From contig NZ_CP059297.1 in NCBI RefSeq assembly GCF_017795885.1, forward strand, positions 248,001 through 312,000: 64,000 nt of DNA. The letters run 5' to 3'. The DNA is from Brevundimonas sp. AJA228-03 (GTDB lineage Bacteria; Pseudomonadota; Alphaproteobacteria; Caulobacterales; Caulobacteraceae). The notes under the pieces are model-generated. The model had not been told where the DNA came from, made no database searches, and worked only from the letters and a program-made list of their open reading frames with translations. The translations under genes were made by a program, and so were the position numbers. Positions within the stretch are counted from its first letter, which is position 1, and every line of letters begins with the position of its first letter. This document shows, in pieces, positions 54,470 to 61,970 of this stretch.

Positions 54470-54503
54470 CGGGGGATCGCCTCATGGCGGTGCCTTTTTC
54501 GTG
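54470..54503. terminator. Hairpin between convergent small gene and argF
   Basis: GACACG and CGTGTC pair around an inner CGCC-TCAT-GGCG stem, followed on the plus strand by CCTTTTT. It can end transcripts from both sides; only moderate support. Confidence 0.4.
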
Positions 54504-54507
54504 TCCG

Positions 54508-55422
54508 CTAACCCGCGAAGCACCAGGCCAGCACGGCCTTCTGGGCGTGGATGCGGTTCTCGGCCTCGTCCCAGACGAGGGAGCGCGGCCCGTCGATCAC
54601 CGCATCGGTGACCTCCTCGCCCCGGTGAGCCGGCAGGCAGTGCAGGAAGACGGCATCCGGATCGGCCAGGTCCATCAGGGCCTCGTCGACGGTGTAGCTC
54701 TCGAAGGCGTGCAGGCGCGCTTCATAGTCGCCGTCGCCCATCGACACCCAGGTATCGGTGACCACGACATCGGCCCCGCGCACGGCGTCCTTCGGATCGC
54801 TGGTCAGGGTCACGGCATGGCCGCCCCTGGCCAGGTCGTGCAGGTCCGGGTGGTACTCGGCCGGGCAGGCGACATTCAGGTGGAAGCCCAGCTTCGGGGC
54901 CGCGTGCATGAAGCTGTGGCAGACATTGTTGCCGTCGCCGATCCAGGCGATCGTCTTGCCCTCGATCGGGCCGCGCTGTTCCTCGATGGTCATGATGTCG
55001 GCCAGGATCTGGCACGGGTGCGAGCGGTCGGTCAGGCCGTTGACCACCGGCACGGTGGCGACGCGGGCGAACCGTTCGACGTCCTCGTGGCTGTTGGCGC
55101 GGATCATCACCGCATCGACCATACGCGACAGGACGCGGGAGGTATCCTCGACCGGCTCGCCGCGGCCCAGCTGCATGTCGCCGGCGTTGGCGATGATCGA
55201 GGCTCCGCCCAGCTGGCGGATGGCGGCGTCGAAGCTGAACCGGGTGCGGGTGGAGTTCTTCTCGAAGATCATCGCCAGCACGCGATCCCTCGCCGGGGCG
55301 TCGACGTCGACCCAGCCCTGGGGCCTGCCCCTGCGGGCCGCCTTGCGGGCATGGGCGTCGTCGAGGATGGCGCGGAGATCGGCGGCCTCCAGCCGGTGGA
55401 TGTCGAGGAAGTGGCGGGTCAT
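54508..55422 (-). CDS. argF: Ornithine carbamoyltransferase
   Basis: Encodes 304 residues from [20 protein letters not shown] (ATG 55422); a TTG six codons upstream is the alternative. It makes citrulline from ornithine and carbamoyl phosphate. Motifs are complete: [16 protein letters not shown] (about 50-65), [14 protein letters not shown] (about 129-142), [10 protein letters not shown] and [11 protein letters not shown] (about 263-273). In Caulobacterales argF directly follows argD; here the two are separated by a GxxExxY unit and an IS481-family element. Confidence 0.97.
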   Translation of the reverse strand: MTRHFLDIHRLEAADLRAILDDAHARKAARRGRPQGWVDVDAPARDRVLAMIFEKNSTRTRFSFDAAIRQLGGASIIANAGDMQLGRGEPVEDTSRVLSRMVDAVMIRANSHEDVERFARVATVPVVNGLTDRSHPCQILADIMTIEEQRGPIEGKTIAWIGDGNNVCHSFMHAAPKLGFHLNVACPAEYHPDLHDLARGGHAVTLTSDPKDAVRGADVVVTDTWVSMGDGDYEARLHAFESYTVDEALMDLADPDAVFLHCLPAHRGEEVTDAVIDGPRSLVWDEAENRIHAQKAVLAWCFAG

Positions 55423-55444
55423 GGGCGAGTGGGTCGACAAGAGT

Positions 55445-55490
55445 AGAGGTTCATCACGGAGAGCACCTAGGGGTCACGGAGGACACGGAG
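55445..55490. repeat. Left inverted arm of the GxxExxY unit
   Basis: AGAGGTTCATCACGGAGAGC starts the arm, then CACGGAGGACACGGAG. Its complement is at 55907-55953. The short motif CACGGAG recurs inside each arm. Confidence 0.85.
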
Positions 55491-55517
55491 AGTATCAGGT
55501 TCGGCCTTTTTCCATCG

Positions 55518-55925
55518 TCACAGAATGAGGCGCCGCAAGCCATCCTTCAGCCTGCTGACGTTGAAGTTGACGATATAGCCAAGCCTGAGATTGGCGAATC
55601 TGAGATAGGTCAGGACCTGGGCCGTATGGATCGACGCCAAGGCGTTGATCGCCTTGATTTCGATGATGACCGATCGCTCGACGAGCAGGTCGAGGCGAAA
55701 GCCGACATCAAGCCGCGCGTTGCGATAGCTCACAGGGATGGCGACCTGGCTTTCAACGGCCAGGCCTCGTGCGGTCAGTTCCTCGAACAAGCAGGCTTCA
55801 TAAACCGACTCCAGCAGTCCCGGTCCCAAGGCGGTGTGCACAGTAAAGGCGGCGTCGATCGCTGCCCTGCCAATCCGATCTGTTTCCTCAGGCAGCGGTG
55901 CACGACCTCCGTGTTCTCCGTGCAT
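55518..55925 (-). CDS. GxxExxY family protein
   Basis: Encodes 135 residues. The defining motif GPGLLESVYEACL (G-x-x-E-x-x-Y, about residues 34-46) is followed by YRNARLDVGFRLDLLVERSV and IIEIKAINALASIHTAQVLT, a PD-(D/E)XK-like arrangement (Asp, then Glu-x-Lys), and GYIVNFNVSRLKDGLRRLIL. The family has unknown function. The ATG at 55925 and first seven codons (MHGEHGG) fall inside the right inverted arm, so the repeat supplies the start. The whole gene is enclosed by the arms, like the DUF559 gene. Confidence 0.88.
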   Translation of the reverse strand: MHGEHGGRAPLPEETDRIGRAAIDAAFTVHTALGPGLLESVYEACLFEELTARGLAVESQVAIPVSYRNARLDVGFRLDLLVERSVIIEIKAINALASIHTAQVLTYLRFANLRLGYIVNFNVSRLKDGLRRLIL

Positions 55926-55953
55926 CCCTTTGTGCTCTCCGTGATGAACCTCT
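55907..55953. repeat. Right inverted arm of the GxxExxY unit
   Basis: CTCCGTGTTCTCCGTGCATC begins the arm and GTGATGAACCTCT ends it, mirroring 55445-55490 with a few mismatches. It contains the start codon of the GxxExxY gene on the minus strand. Confidence 0.85.
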
Positions 55954-55965
55954 GGCCGCCCTAGG

Positions 55966-57003
55966 TGTGAGCTCTCAATAGGTTGTCCATCCGGTCCAGG
56001 CCGGGGAAGCTGGAGTTGCAGACTTCAGAGACTTCCTCGGAGGACCGAATGAACGTGCATGAGAATGCCCGGCTGACGGCGCATAGTCGAGCCGATCTGG
56101 TGCGGCGGGTGGTGGATCAGGGCCAGCCGCGCAAGGTCGTGGCGGCGGCCTTCGGCGTCGATCCCAAGACCGTCGGCAAGTGGGTAAACCGGTTCAGAAC
56201 CGAGGGCACGGCGGGTCTGAGGGATCGTTCGTCGCGTCCGCACCGGCTGCGGGCCCCGACTCCGACAGGGGTCCAGGAGCAGATTATCGCCCTGCGCCGA
56301 CGGCAGCGCTTCACGGGCCAGCAGATCGCCCGCGACGCCAAGGTGTCGCCGGCCACGGTCAGCCGGATCCTGCGCCGCGTCCGCCTCAGCCGCATCCGCG
56401 ACCTGGAACCGCCTGAGCCGGTTCGCCGCTACGAGCGCGACCTTCCCGGCGACATGATCCACATCGACATCAAGAAACTGGGCCGCTTCGACCAGCCCGG
56501 CCACCGCGTCACCGGCGATCGAACCAGACAGTCCAACGGGCGCGGCGTCGGCTGGGAGTTCGTCCACGTCTGCATCGACGACGCCTCACGCATCGCCTTC
56601 AGCCAGATACGGCCCGACGAGAAGGCCTCGAGCGCCGTCCCCTTCCTGAAGGCGGCTATCGAGTACTACGCCGGACTCGGCGTCACCGTGACCCGGGTCA
56701 TGACCGACAACGGCTCATGCTACAAAGCCTTCGCCTTCCGCGACGCCTGCAAGGCGCTGGGCCTCAGGCACATCCGCACAAAACCCTACACGCCAAAGAC
56801 CAACGGCAAGGCCGAGCGCTTCATCCAGACCGCCCTGCGCGAATGGGCTTACGCACAGAAATACCAGAGCTCGGATCGACGCGCCGCCGAGCTTCCGTTC
56901 TGGCTACACCGATACAACTGGCATCGACCACACGGCGGCATCAAACGACAAACACCCATCAGCAGACTCGCCCTCACTGGGGACAACCTGTTGAGGCTCC
57001 ACA
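55966..57003 (+). mobile_element. IS481-family insertion sequence, complete, 1038 bp
   Basis: The ends are imperfect inverted repeats: TGTGAGCTCTCAATAGGTTG at the left and, complemented, TGTGGAGCCTCAACAGGTTG at the right. CCTAGG lies directly on both sides (55960-55965 and 57004-57009), a 6-bp duplication centred on CTAG, as known for IS481-type elements. It contains one transposase gene that looks intact. It separates the GxxExxY unit from argD. Confidence 0.93.
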
Positions 57004-57008
57004 CCTAG
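56049..57008 (+). CDS. IS481-family transposase
   Basis: Encodes 319 residues from [20 protein letters not shown] (ATG 56049, AGGA upstream). A helix-turn-helix part ([20 protein letters not shown], about 34-53) and a second one ([20 protein letters not shown]) precede the DDE catalytic domain: Asp in [14 protein letters not shown], Asp in [14 protein letters not shown], and Glu in [16 protein letters not shown], followed by [16 protein letters not shown]. The last base triplet, the TAG stop, comes from the CCTAGG target duplication rather than from the element itself. Confidence 0.95.
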   Translation: MNVHENARLTAHSRADLVRRVVDQGQPRKVVAAAFGVDPKTVGKWVNRFRTEGTAGLRDRSSRPHRLRAPTPTGVQEQIIALRRRQRFTGQQIARDAKVSPATVSRILRRVRLSRIRDLEPPEPVRRYERDLPGDMIHIDIKKLGRFDQPGHRVTGDRTRQSNGRGVGWEFVHVCIDDASRIAFSQIRPDEKASSAVPFLKAAIEYYAGLGVTVTRVMTDNGSCYKAFAFRDACKALGLRHIRTKPYTPKTNGKAERFIQTALREWAYAQKYQSSDRRAAELPFWLHRYNWHRPHGGIKRQTPISRLALTGDNLLRLHT

Positions 57009-58195
57009 GCCGCCATCTTGCCCCGCGCAGCCTCGCAGGTGCGCTCCAGGCGTTCGACGGCGTCGCGCGCCTCGTCCAGCGTCAGGTTCAGCGGCGGCAG
57101 CATCCGCACGCAGTTGTCACCGCCACCCGCGATCAGCAGATGCTGTCCGTCGCGCGCCCAGCCCATGAACTCGCGATTGTTGGGCTTGAGCTTCAGCCCG
57201 ATCAGCAGCCCCTTGCCGCGCACATCCTCGATCACGTCGGGGAAGCGCTCCTTCAGGCCGTGCAGCTGCTGCTTCAGATAGCCCGCGATCTCGTTGACGT
57301 TGCCCAGGATCTCGGGCGTGTTGATCGCGTTGAAGGCCGCCAGACCGACCGCCATGGCCAGGGGATTGCCGCCGAAGGTCGAGCCGTGGGCTCCGACGGT
57401 CATGCCCCGGGCCGCTTCGGTGGTGGCCAGGCAGGCCCCGATCGGGAAGCCGCCGCCCAGGGCCTTGGCCACTGCCATGATGTCCGGAGCCATGCCGGCC
57501 CATTCATGGGCCCACAGCTTGCCGGACCGGCCCATGCCGCACTGGACCTCGTCGAAGATGATCAGCACGCCGTGCTGGTCGCACAGCTCGCGAAGCCCGC
57601 GCAGGCAGACGTCGGGCATGGCGCGACAGCCGCCCTCGCCCTGGACCGGCTCGACGATGATGGCGGCGGTGTTGGGCTCGGCGATGGCGGCCTTCAGCGC
57701 CTCGTGGTCACCCCACTTCAGCTGGTGAAAGCCCTGCATCTTGGGCCCGAAGCCCTCGGTATAGCTGGGGTTGGCGGCGGCGTTGATGGCACCGTAGGTC
57801 CGGCCGTGGAAGGCCCCGTCGAAGCCGTAGATGTCGATCCGCTCAGGGTTCCCGTTGGCCGCATGGTATTTGCGCGCCGTCTTCAACGCGCACTCCACCG
57901 CCTCGGTCCCCGAGTTGGTGAAGAAGACGACGTCGGCGAAGCTGGCCCCGGTCAGGGCGTCGGCCAGGTCTTCCTGACCCGGAATCCGGAAGATGTTGGA
58001 GACGTGCCACAGCTTGTCGGCCTGGGCCTTCACCGCCTCGACCAGCACCGGATGGGCATGGCCCAGACCGTTGGTCGAGATGCCCTGGACGCAGTCCAGA
58101 TACTCGGTCCCGTCCGTCGCCCACAGACGCGCGCCTCGCCCGCGATCCACTTGCAGCGGCGCGCGATTGTAGACACCCATCAAATGACCGGACAC
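57005..58195 (-). CDS. argD: Acetylornithine aminotransferase
   Basis: Encodes 396 residues from a GTG at 58195 with GGAGG six bases upstream. It is a PLP class III aminotransferase of arginine synthesis (and possibly lysine synthesis as DapC). Motifs: [20 protein letters not shown] (about 91-110), [36 protein letters not shown] and [15 protein letters not shown] with the lysine. Its TAG stop lies in the CTAG where the IS481 element inserted, so coding capacity is unchanged. Confidence 0.95.
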   Translation of the reverse strand: MSGHLMGVYNRAPLQVDRGRGARLWATDGTEYLDCVQGISTNGLGHAHPVLVEAVKAQADKLWHVSNIFRIPGQEDLADALTGASFADVVFFTNSGTEAVECALKTARKYHAANGNPERIDIYGFDGAFHGRTYGAINAAANPSYTEGFGPKMQGFHQLKWGDHEALKAAIAEPNTAAIIVEPVQGEGGCRAMPDVCLRGLRELCDQHGVLIIFDEVQCGMGRSGKLWAHEWAGMAPDIMAVAKALGGGFPIGACLATTEAARGMTVGAHGSTFGGNPLAMAVGLAAFNAINTPEILGNVNEIAGYLKQQLHGLKERFPDVIEDVRGKGLLIGLKLKPNNREFMGWARDGQHLLIAGGGDNCVRMLPPLNLTLDEARDAVERLERTCEAARGKMAA

Positions 58196-58298
58196 GGACG
58201 ACCTCCAAAAGAAACGAAGCCCCGGCGCGGGTGCGACGGGACTTTTCAGGTGTGGGGGTTGTCGGATGAGGGCGCGGGTGAGTCAACACCGCCTGGGA

Positions 58299-58401
58299 GG
58301 GATTAGGGACTAGGGATTAGGGATTGGGAGCGGGTCATGACACGCAACATCCAGGCGGATACGCAGCGTTCCTAATCCCTAATCCCTAATCCCTAATCCC
58401 C
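58299..58401. repeat. Inverted tracts of 7-bp repeats (GGGATTA)
   Basis: Left tract 58299-58326: GGGATTA, GGGACTA, GGGATTA, GGGATTG. Right tract 58371-58401: four complementary CCTAATC units. A 44-bp spacer lies between. The tracts can form a long stem. They lie between argD and the ABC permease gene. Confidence 0.88.
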
Positions 58402-58405
58402 GCAG

Positions 58406-59227
58406 TCAGCTCTTCAGCCGCCAGCCCGACCGGAACACCAGCCAGCAGGCCATGGCCATGACGACCGTCAGGACCGCGCTCATCAACACCCCGATCATCA
58501 GACTGCCCTCGGCATGGCCGATGAAGCCGTAGCGGAAGCCGTCGATCAGATAGAAGAAGGGGTTCCAGTGGCTGATGCTGGCGAAGGGCTCCGGCAGGTT
58601 CTCGACCAGATAGAAGGTGCCCGACAGGAAGGTCATGGGCATGACGACGAAGTTCTGGACCGCCGACAGGTGGTCGAACTTCTCGGACCAGAGTCCCGCC
58701 AGCACGCCGACCATCCCCATCAGCAGGGAGGCGATCAGGCCGAACCAGACGATAGCCAGGACGTTGTAGACACCCAGCCGCGCGAACGGCAGGACGCAGA
58801 CCGCCGTGACCAGACCGACCGCCAGCCCGCGCGTCGCCGCGCCCAGCGAGAAGCCGATGGTCAGCTCCAGCGGGCTGAGTGGGGGGGTCAGGAAGTCGGT
58901 CGAGGTGCCCATGATCTTGGCCTGGATCAGGCTGGACGAGGCATTGGCGAAGGCATTGTTCAGCATCGCCATCATGATCAGGCCCGGGGCCACGAACTCG
59001 GCAAAGGGCGTGCCGTGCAGCGGCGGCCGCGCCCCCTTCAGCGCCACGACGAAGACCAGCATATAGAGCAGCGTCGTCACCACCGGCGCGGCGACGGTCT
59101 GGGCCCCCACCTTCCAGAAGCGGCGGACCTCCCTCAGATACAGCGTCTGCACGCCGATCCAGTTGACCCCGGCATAGTGGCGCGGCGTCGGCAGGCCGCT
59201 GGGGCGGGTGGAGGCGAGATCGGTCAT
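58406..59227 (-). CDS. ABC-2 type transporter permease
   Basis: Encodes 273 residues with six membrane helices and the ABC-2 core: VVTTLLYMLVFVVALKGARP, PGLIMMAMLNNAFANASSSL (about 85-104), IMGTSTDFLTPPLSPLELTI, and FLSGTFYLVENLPEPFASIS. This matches the permease of lipid, polysaccharide or drug exporters of the YadH/NodJ type. No ATP-binding partner gene is adjacent, which is unusual. Heptamer repeat tracts lie on both sides of the gene. Confidence 0.88.
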   Translation of the reverse strand: MTDLASTRPSGLPTPRHYAGVNWIGVQTLYLREVRRFWKVGAQTVAAPVVTTLLYMLVFVVALKGARPPLHGTPFAEFVAPGLIMMAMLNNAFANASSSLIQAKIMGTSTDFLTPPLSPLELTIGFSLGAATRGLAVGLVTAVCVLPFARLGVYNVLAIVWFGLIASLLMGMVGVLAGLWSEKFDHLSAVQNFVVMPMTFLSGTFYLVENLPEPFASISHWNPFFYLIDGFRYGFIGHAEGSLMIGVLMSAVLTVVMAMACWLVFRSGWRLKS

Positions 59228-59270
59228 GGGCGGTCAGATGCGCGGACGGGGTGCGGGATGCAAGGGGCGT

Positions 59271-59321
59271 GTGGCGAGTGGCGAGTGGCGAGTGGCGAGT
59301 GGCGAGTGGCGAGGCAGTAGG
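59271..59321. repeat. Six tandem 7-bp repeats (GTGGCGA) ending in GGCAGTAG
   Basis: Six exact GTGGCGA units fill 59271-59312, followed directly by GGCAGTAGG, the unit type seen at 5691-5795. The tract is 44 bp upstream of the ABC permease start. Confidence 0.92.
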
Positions 59322-59371
59322 ATCCTGCGGCTCAAGCAGCAAGCGCCCGCGGCGCGAGCGTTAGCCGCTCT

Positions 59372-60766
59372 CTAGATGTGGATGGCGTGGCCCAGCGCCC
59401 GAAGGCTCGCCTCATGGAAGGCCTCGCCCAGGGTCGGGTGGACGTGGATGACCCCGGCGACGTCTTCCAGCACCGCGCCCATCTCCAGCATCTGGGCGAA
59501 GCTGTTGGACAGTTCGGCGACGTGCTGGCCGACGGCCTGGACGCCGAGCAGGCGGTGATCGGCCTTGGACGCCAGCACCCGCACGAAGCCGCCGTCCTCG
59601 CCGGCCTCGATGGCCAGCGCCCGGCCGATGGCGGCCAGGGGGAAGACGGCCGTGATCACATCGTCCCGGCCCGCGACGTCGAGCGGACCCAGCCCCGCCG
59701 AGACGATCTCCGGCTCGGTAAAGCAGACGGCGGCGATGGTGACGGGGTCGAAGCGGCGGTCATGACCCGCGATGATCTCGGCGACGACTTCGCCTTGCGC
59801 CGATCCCTTGTGGGCCAGCATGGGTTCACCGGTCAGGTCGCCGACGGCCCAGACGTTCTTCATGCTGGTGGCGCAGCGGTCGTCGATCTTCACGAACGGC
59901 CCGGCCATGGCGACGCCCATGTTGTCCAGACCCCAGCCCGATGTGCGCGGACGGCGGCCGACGGTGACCAGCACCTTGTCGGCGTCCAGCTGCATCGGCT
60001 CGCCGTCCTTCGTGGTGATCGACAGTTTCCCGTCGCCGAACCCGCCGGCCCGGGCCCCGAGGTGCAGCTCCACCCCGTGGTCGGTCAGCCACTTCATCAC
60101 CGGGTCGGTCAGGGCCTTGTCGTAGAGCGGCAGGATGCGGTCGGCCATCTCGACGATGGCGACCTCAGCCCCCAGCTTGCGATAGGCGATGCCCAGCTCC
60201 AGCCCGATATAGCCGCCGCCGACCACGACTAGCCTGCCCGGCACGGCGTCCAGCGACAGGGCCTCGGTCGAGGAGATGACGTCGCCGCCGAACGGCAGGA
60301 AGGGCAGTTCGACCGGCTCGGACCCCGTCGCCAGGATCACATGCTCGGCCGTGATGGTGATGGGCCCGTCGTCGGTCTCGACGCGGCAGGTCTTGGCGTC
60401 CTGGAAGGTCGCCCACCCCTTGATCACCTTGACCCTGGCCTTCTTCAGCAGGGCCGCGACCCCGGCGTTCAGCTTCCTGACGATGCCGTCCTTCCAGGCC
60501 ACAGTCTGGCTCAGGTCGATGGCAGGCGAGGCCGCCGTGATCCCCAGCGTCCCGTCCCCGGCGGCCTTGGCCACCGTCTCGAACTTGCCCGCCGTATGGA
60601 TGATGGCCTTGGACGGAATACAGCCGACGTTCAGGCAGGTCCCGCCCAGCCCGTCGCCGCCGTCGACCAGCACGGTATCGAGGCCCAGCTGGCCGCAGCG
60701 AATCCCGGCGACATAGCCGCCGGTGCCCGCGCCGATGATCAGGACTTTGGTTTTGATCTGCTGCAT
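59372..60766 (-). CDS. lpdA: Dihydrolipoyl dehydrogenase (E3)
   Basis: Encodes 464 residues. FAD-binding [20 protein letters not shown], redox-active disulfide [13 protein letters not shown] (about 40-52), NAD-binding [20 protein letters not shown], and the C-terminal catalytic [14 protein letters not shown] are complete. E3 reoxidises lipoyl groups of 2-oxo-acid dehydrogenases. It is the distal gene of the E1-E2-E3 group transcribed right to left, but about 1.2 kb of inserted genes separate it from E2. Confidence 0.96.
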   Translation of the reverse strand: MQQIKTKVLIIGAGTGGYVAGIRCGQLGLDTVLVDGGDGLGGTCLNVGCIPSKAIIHTAGKFETVAKAAGDGTLGITAASPAIDLSQTVAWKDGIVRKLNAGVAALLKKARVKVIKGWATFQDAKTCRVETDDGPITITAEHVILATGSEPVELPFLPFGGDVISSTEALSLDAVPGRLVVVGGGYIGLELGIAYRKLGAEVAIVEMADRILPLYDKALTDPVMKWLTDHGVELHLGARAGGFGDGKLSITTKDGEPMQLDADKVLVTVGRRPRTSGWGLDNMGVAMAGPFVKIDDRCATSMKNVWAVGDLTGEPMLAHKGSAQGEVVAEIIAGHDRRFDPVTIAAVCFTEPEIVSAGLGPLDVAGRDDVITAVFPLAAIGRALAIEAGEDGGFVRVLASKADHRLLGVQAVGQHVAELSNSFAQMLEMGAVLEDVAGVIHVHPTLGEAFHEASLRALGHAIHI

Positions 60767-60769
60767 ATG

Positions 60770-61195
60770 TTACCTCGAACGCGCGGCGGCGCGGATAGCT
60801 CGGCGATCACGCCAGCTGAGCGTGTCATTCGAGACGGCCATGCTGGTCCGAAGGCCGTCAGGGCCACGGTCAAGCCAGACCCAGTACTGTTGTCCGGGCT
60901 GCACGACGATGTCATAGTCGCAGACGAAGTCGCCATCGGTCATGCGGTGTTCGAAGGACAATGGGGCACCAGCCGTCGCGCCTTTCAGCCCCGTCAGAAC
61001 AGTTGCCGTTGCGGTCCCATACAGGCTCGCCCCTCGGCCGGGCTGTCGTTCACCCGCTGTGGCCGTCTCGACTGTGACCAAAGCGACGACATCGTTTTCT
61101 CTCGTCGTCTGCTCATATCCGGGCCAGAACAGCGAGCATGCGGCTGCTGGCGTGGTCCATAGGAACGCGACAAAAAACAACCAAGGCCCACGCAT
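60770..61195 (-). CDS. Secreted Cys-containing protein of unknown function
   Basis: Encodes 141 residues from MRGPWLFFVAFLWTTPAAAC (ATG 61195). A signal peptide precedes a mature Cys near residue 20. The rest (SLFWPGYEQTTRENDVVALV, ASLYGTATATVLTGLKG, GDFVCDYDIVVQPGQQYWVW) looks like a beta-rich OB/TIMP-like or NTR domain with Cys pairs; this is a guess from the Cys start and QQYWVW motif. It lies 3 bp before lpdA, so it may be cotranscribed with it, but no functional link is evident. Confidence 0.62.
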   Translation of the reverse strand: MRGPWLFFVAFLWTTPAAACSLFWPGYEQTTRENDVVALVTVETATAGERQPGRGASLYGTATATVLTGLKGATAGAPLSFEHRMTDGDFVCDYDIVVQPGQQYWVWLDRGPDGLRTSMAVSNDTLSWRDRRAIRAAARSR

Positions 61196-61200
61196 GGCCC

Positions 61201-61332
61201 TCACCCCATCCACAGCGTTGCGGGATGCTCCCACAGCCCCTTGATCCGCTGCACGAACACCGCCGCGTCATGTCCGGAAACAATGCGGTGATCGAAGCTG
61301 GGCGACAGGTTCATCGTCTTGAAGCGTGGCAT
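61201..61332 (-). pseudogene. 3'-end fragment of a bkd E2 gene, 43 codons
   Basis: The minus strand encodes MPRFKTMNLSPSFDHRIVSG, HDAAVFVQRIKGLWEHPATL and WMG then TGA. It is a close copy of the last 40 residues of the E2 gene at 61971-63713 (catalytic DHRIV motif included), with Asp replaced by Ser in HRIVSG. The rest of the gene is missing. A vapBC pair lies between this fragment and the intact E2 gene. Confidence 0.85.
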
Positions 61333-61334
61333 TC

Positions 61335-61700
61335 TCAAATCCTGTAGGGTGCCCGAACCCCCGGATCGTCGGCCGGGAAATCCTTCGTGTTTCGGGTGAC
61401 CAGCAGACGACCCGTCGTCTGGGCGGTCGCCCAGATGACGGCGTCCGGCAGTTTCAGACGGCGAGACTGGCGTAGCGACGCGGCCTGTTCGGCGATCCGG
61501 TCTTCGAGACCGACGATCTGATAGCCGTCAAGATAGGTCCGCGTCGGCTCGGCCAGATCGGGGCCGGCCCCCGCCATCACCTCGATCCAGGAAATGATGC
61601 TTATGGCGCGGTCGTCGTACCGATCGATCTCGGCATCGGCCTCCGGCGCGGCGTTCAGATGATCGATCAGAATATTGGTGTCGAACAGCGCCTTCACCAT
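61335..61700 (-). CDS. vapC: PIN-domain toxin VapC
   Basis: Encodes 121 residues. The PIN acidic residues are Asp in VKALFDTNILIDHLN (about residue 7), Glu in IISWIEVMAGAG (about 40) and Asp in KLPDAVIWATA (about 86), with LLVTRNTKDFPADDPGV closing the fold. It is a probable RNase toxin. It overlaps vapB by 7 bp. It is a different subfamily from the PIN toxin at 44719-45156. Confidence 0.92.
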   Translation of the reverse strand: MVKALFDTNILIDHLNAAPEADAEIDRYDDRAISIISWIEVMAGAGPDLAEPTRTYLDGYQIVGLEDRIAEQAASLRQSRRLKLPDAVIWATAQTTGRLLVTRNTKDFPADDPGVRAPYRI

Positions 61701-61909
61701 TCGCTACGCAGTCGTTCCTGATAAGCAAGCCCGTCTTCGCCGCCCTGGCCCCAAAGACCGAAACCGTCCTTGACCGCCTGACGCTTGTTGCGCGCGACGT
61801 AGTCGTCGATCGCGGCGCGGATGACCGCTGCGCGCGGGCGTTTTTCGCGTTTGGCCAGGGCGTCAAGCGCGGCGACCTGATCCTCATTGGCATCGACCAG
61901 GATACGCAT
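61694..61909 (-). CDS. vapB: Ribbon-helix-helix antitoxin VapB
   Basis: Encodes 71 residues from MRILVDANEDQVAALDALAK (ATG 61909, AAGGAG upstream). The RHH DNA-binding part (MRILVDANEDQVAALDALAK then REKRPRAAVIRAAIDDYVA, about 1-40) is followed by the toxin-wrapping tail GFGLWGQGGEDGLAYQERLR. The upstream in-frame extension to 61969 is likely untranslated. A small inverted repeat at 61922-61940 is a good operator candidate. Confidence 0.9.
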   Translation of the reverse strand: MRILVDANEDQVAALDALAKREKRPRAAVIRAAIDDYVARNKRQAVKDGFGLWGQGGEDGLAYQERLRSEW

Positions 61910-61921
61910 TTCGGTCTCCTT

Positions 61922-61940
61922 GATATACGGATCGCATATC
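61922..61940 (-). promoter_or_regulatory. Likely vapBC operator/promoter palindrome
   Basis: GATAT and ATATC are inverted around ACGGATCGC, 13 bases before the vapB start and near an AT-rich stretch (ATATCATATAG) that is rare in this GC-rich DNA. Such AT-rich palindromes are typical RHH antitoxin sites. Confidence 0.55.
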
Positions 61941-61970
61941 ATATAGCGCGAAATCGGCCGAGCGTCCAAT

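Noticed and set aside
54353..54470. Small minus-strand frame with a PxSG-helix-RR pattern recalling an exosortase sorting signal
   Set aside because: It has no stop after the basic end and no upstream protein; the match is probably chance in GC-rich DNA.
55445..55953. CRISPR-like repeats (CACGGAG motifs)
   Set aside because: The units are inverted arms, not regularly spaced direct repeats with unique spacers, and no cas genes are near.
58299..58401. True telomere or linear-replicon end
   Set aside because: The GGGATTA units are few, inverted around a short spacer and embedded between ordinary genes; nothing suggests a DNA end.
61201..61332. Possibility that the E2-like 43-codon frame is a functional small gene
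   Set aside because: It holds only the end of an acyltransferase domain and starts in the middle of a strand of the fold; a leftover fragment is simpler.
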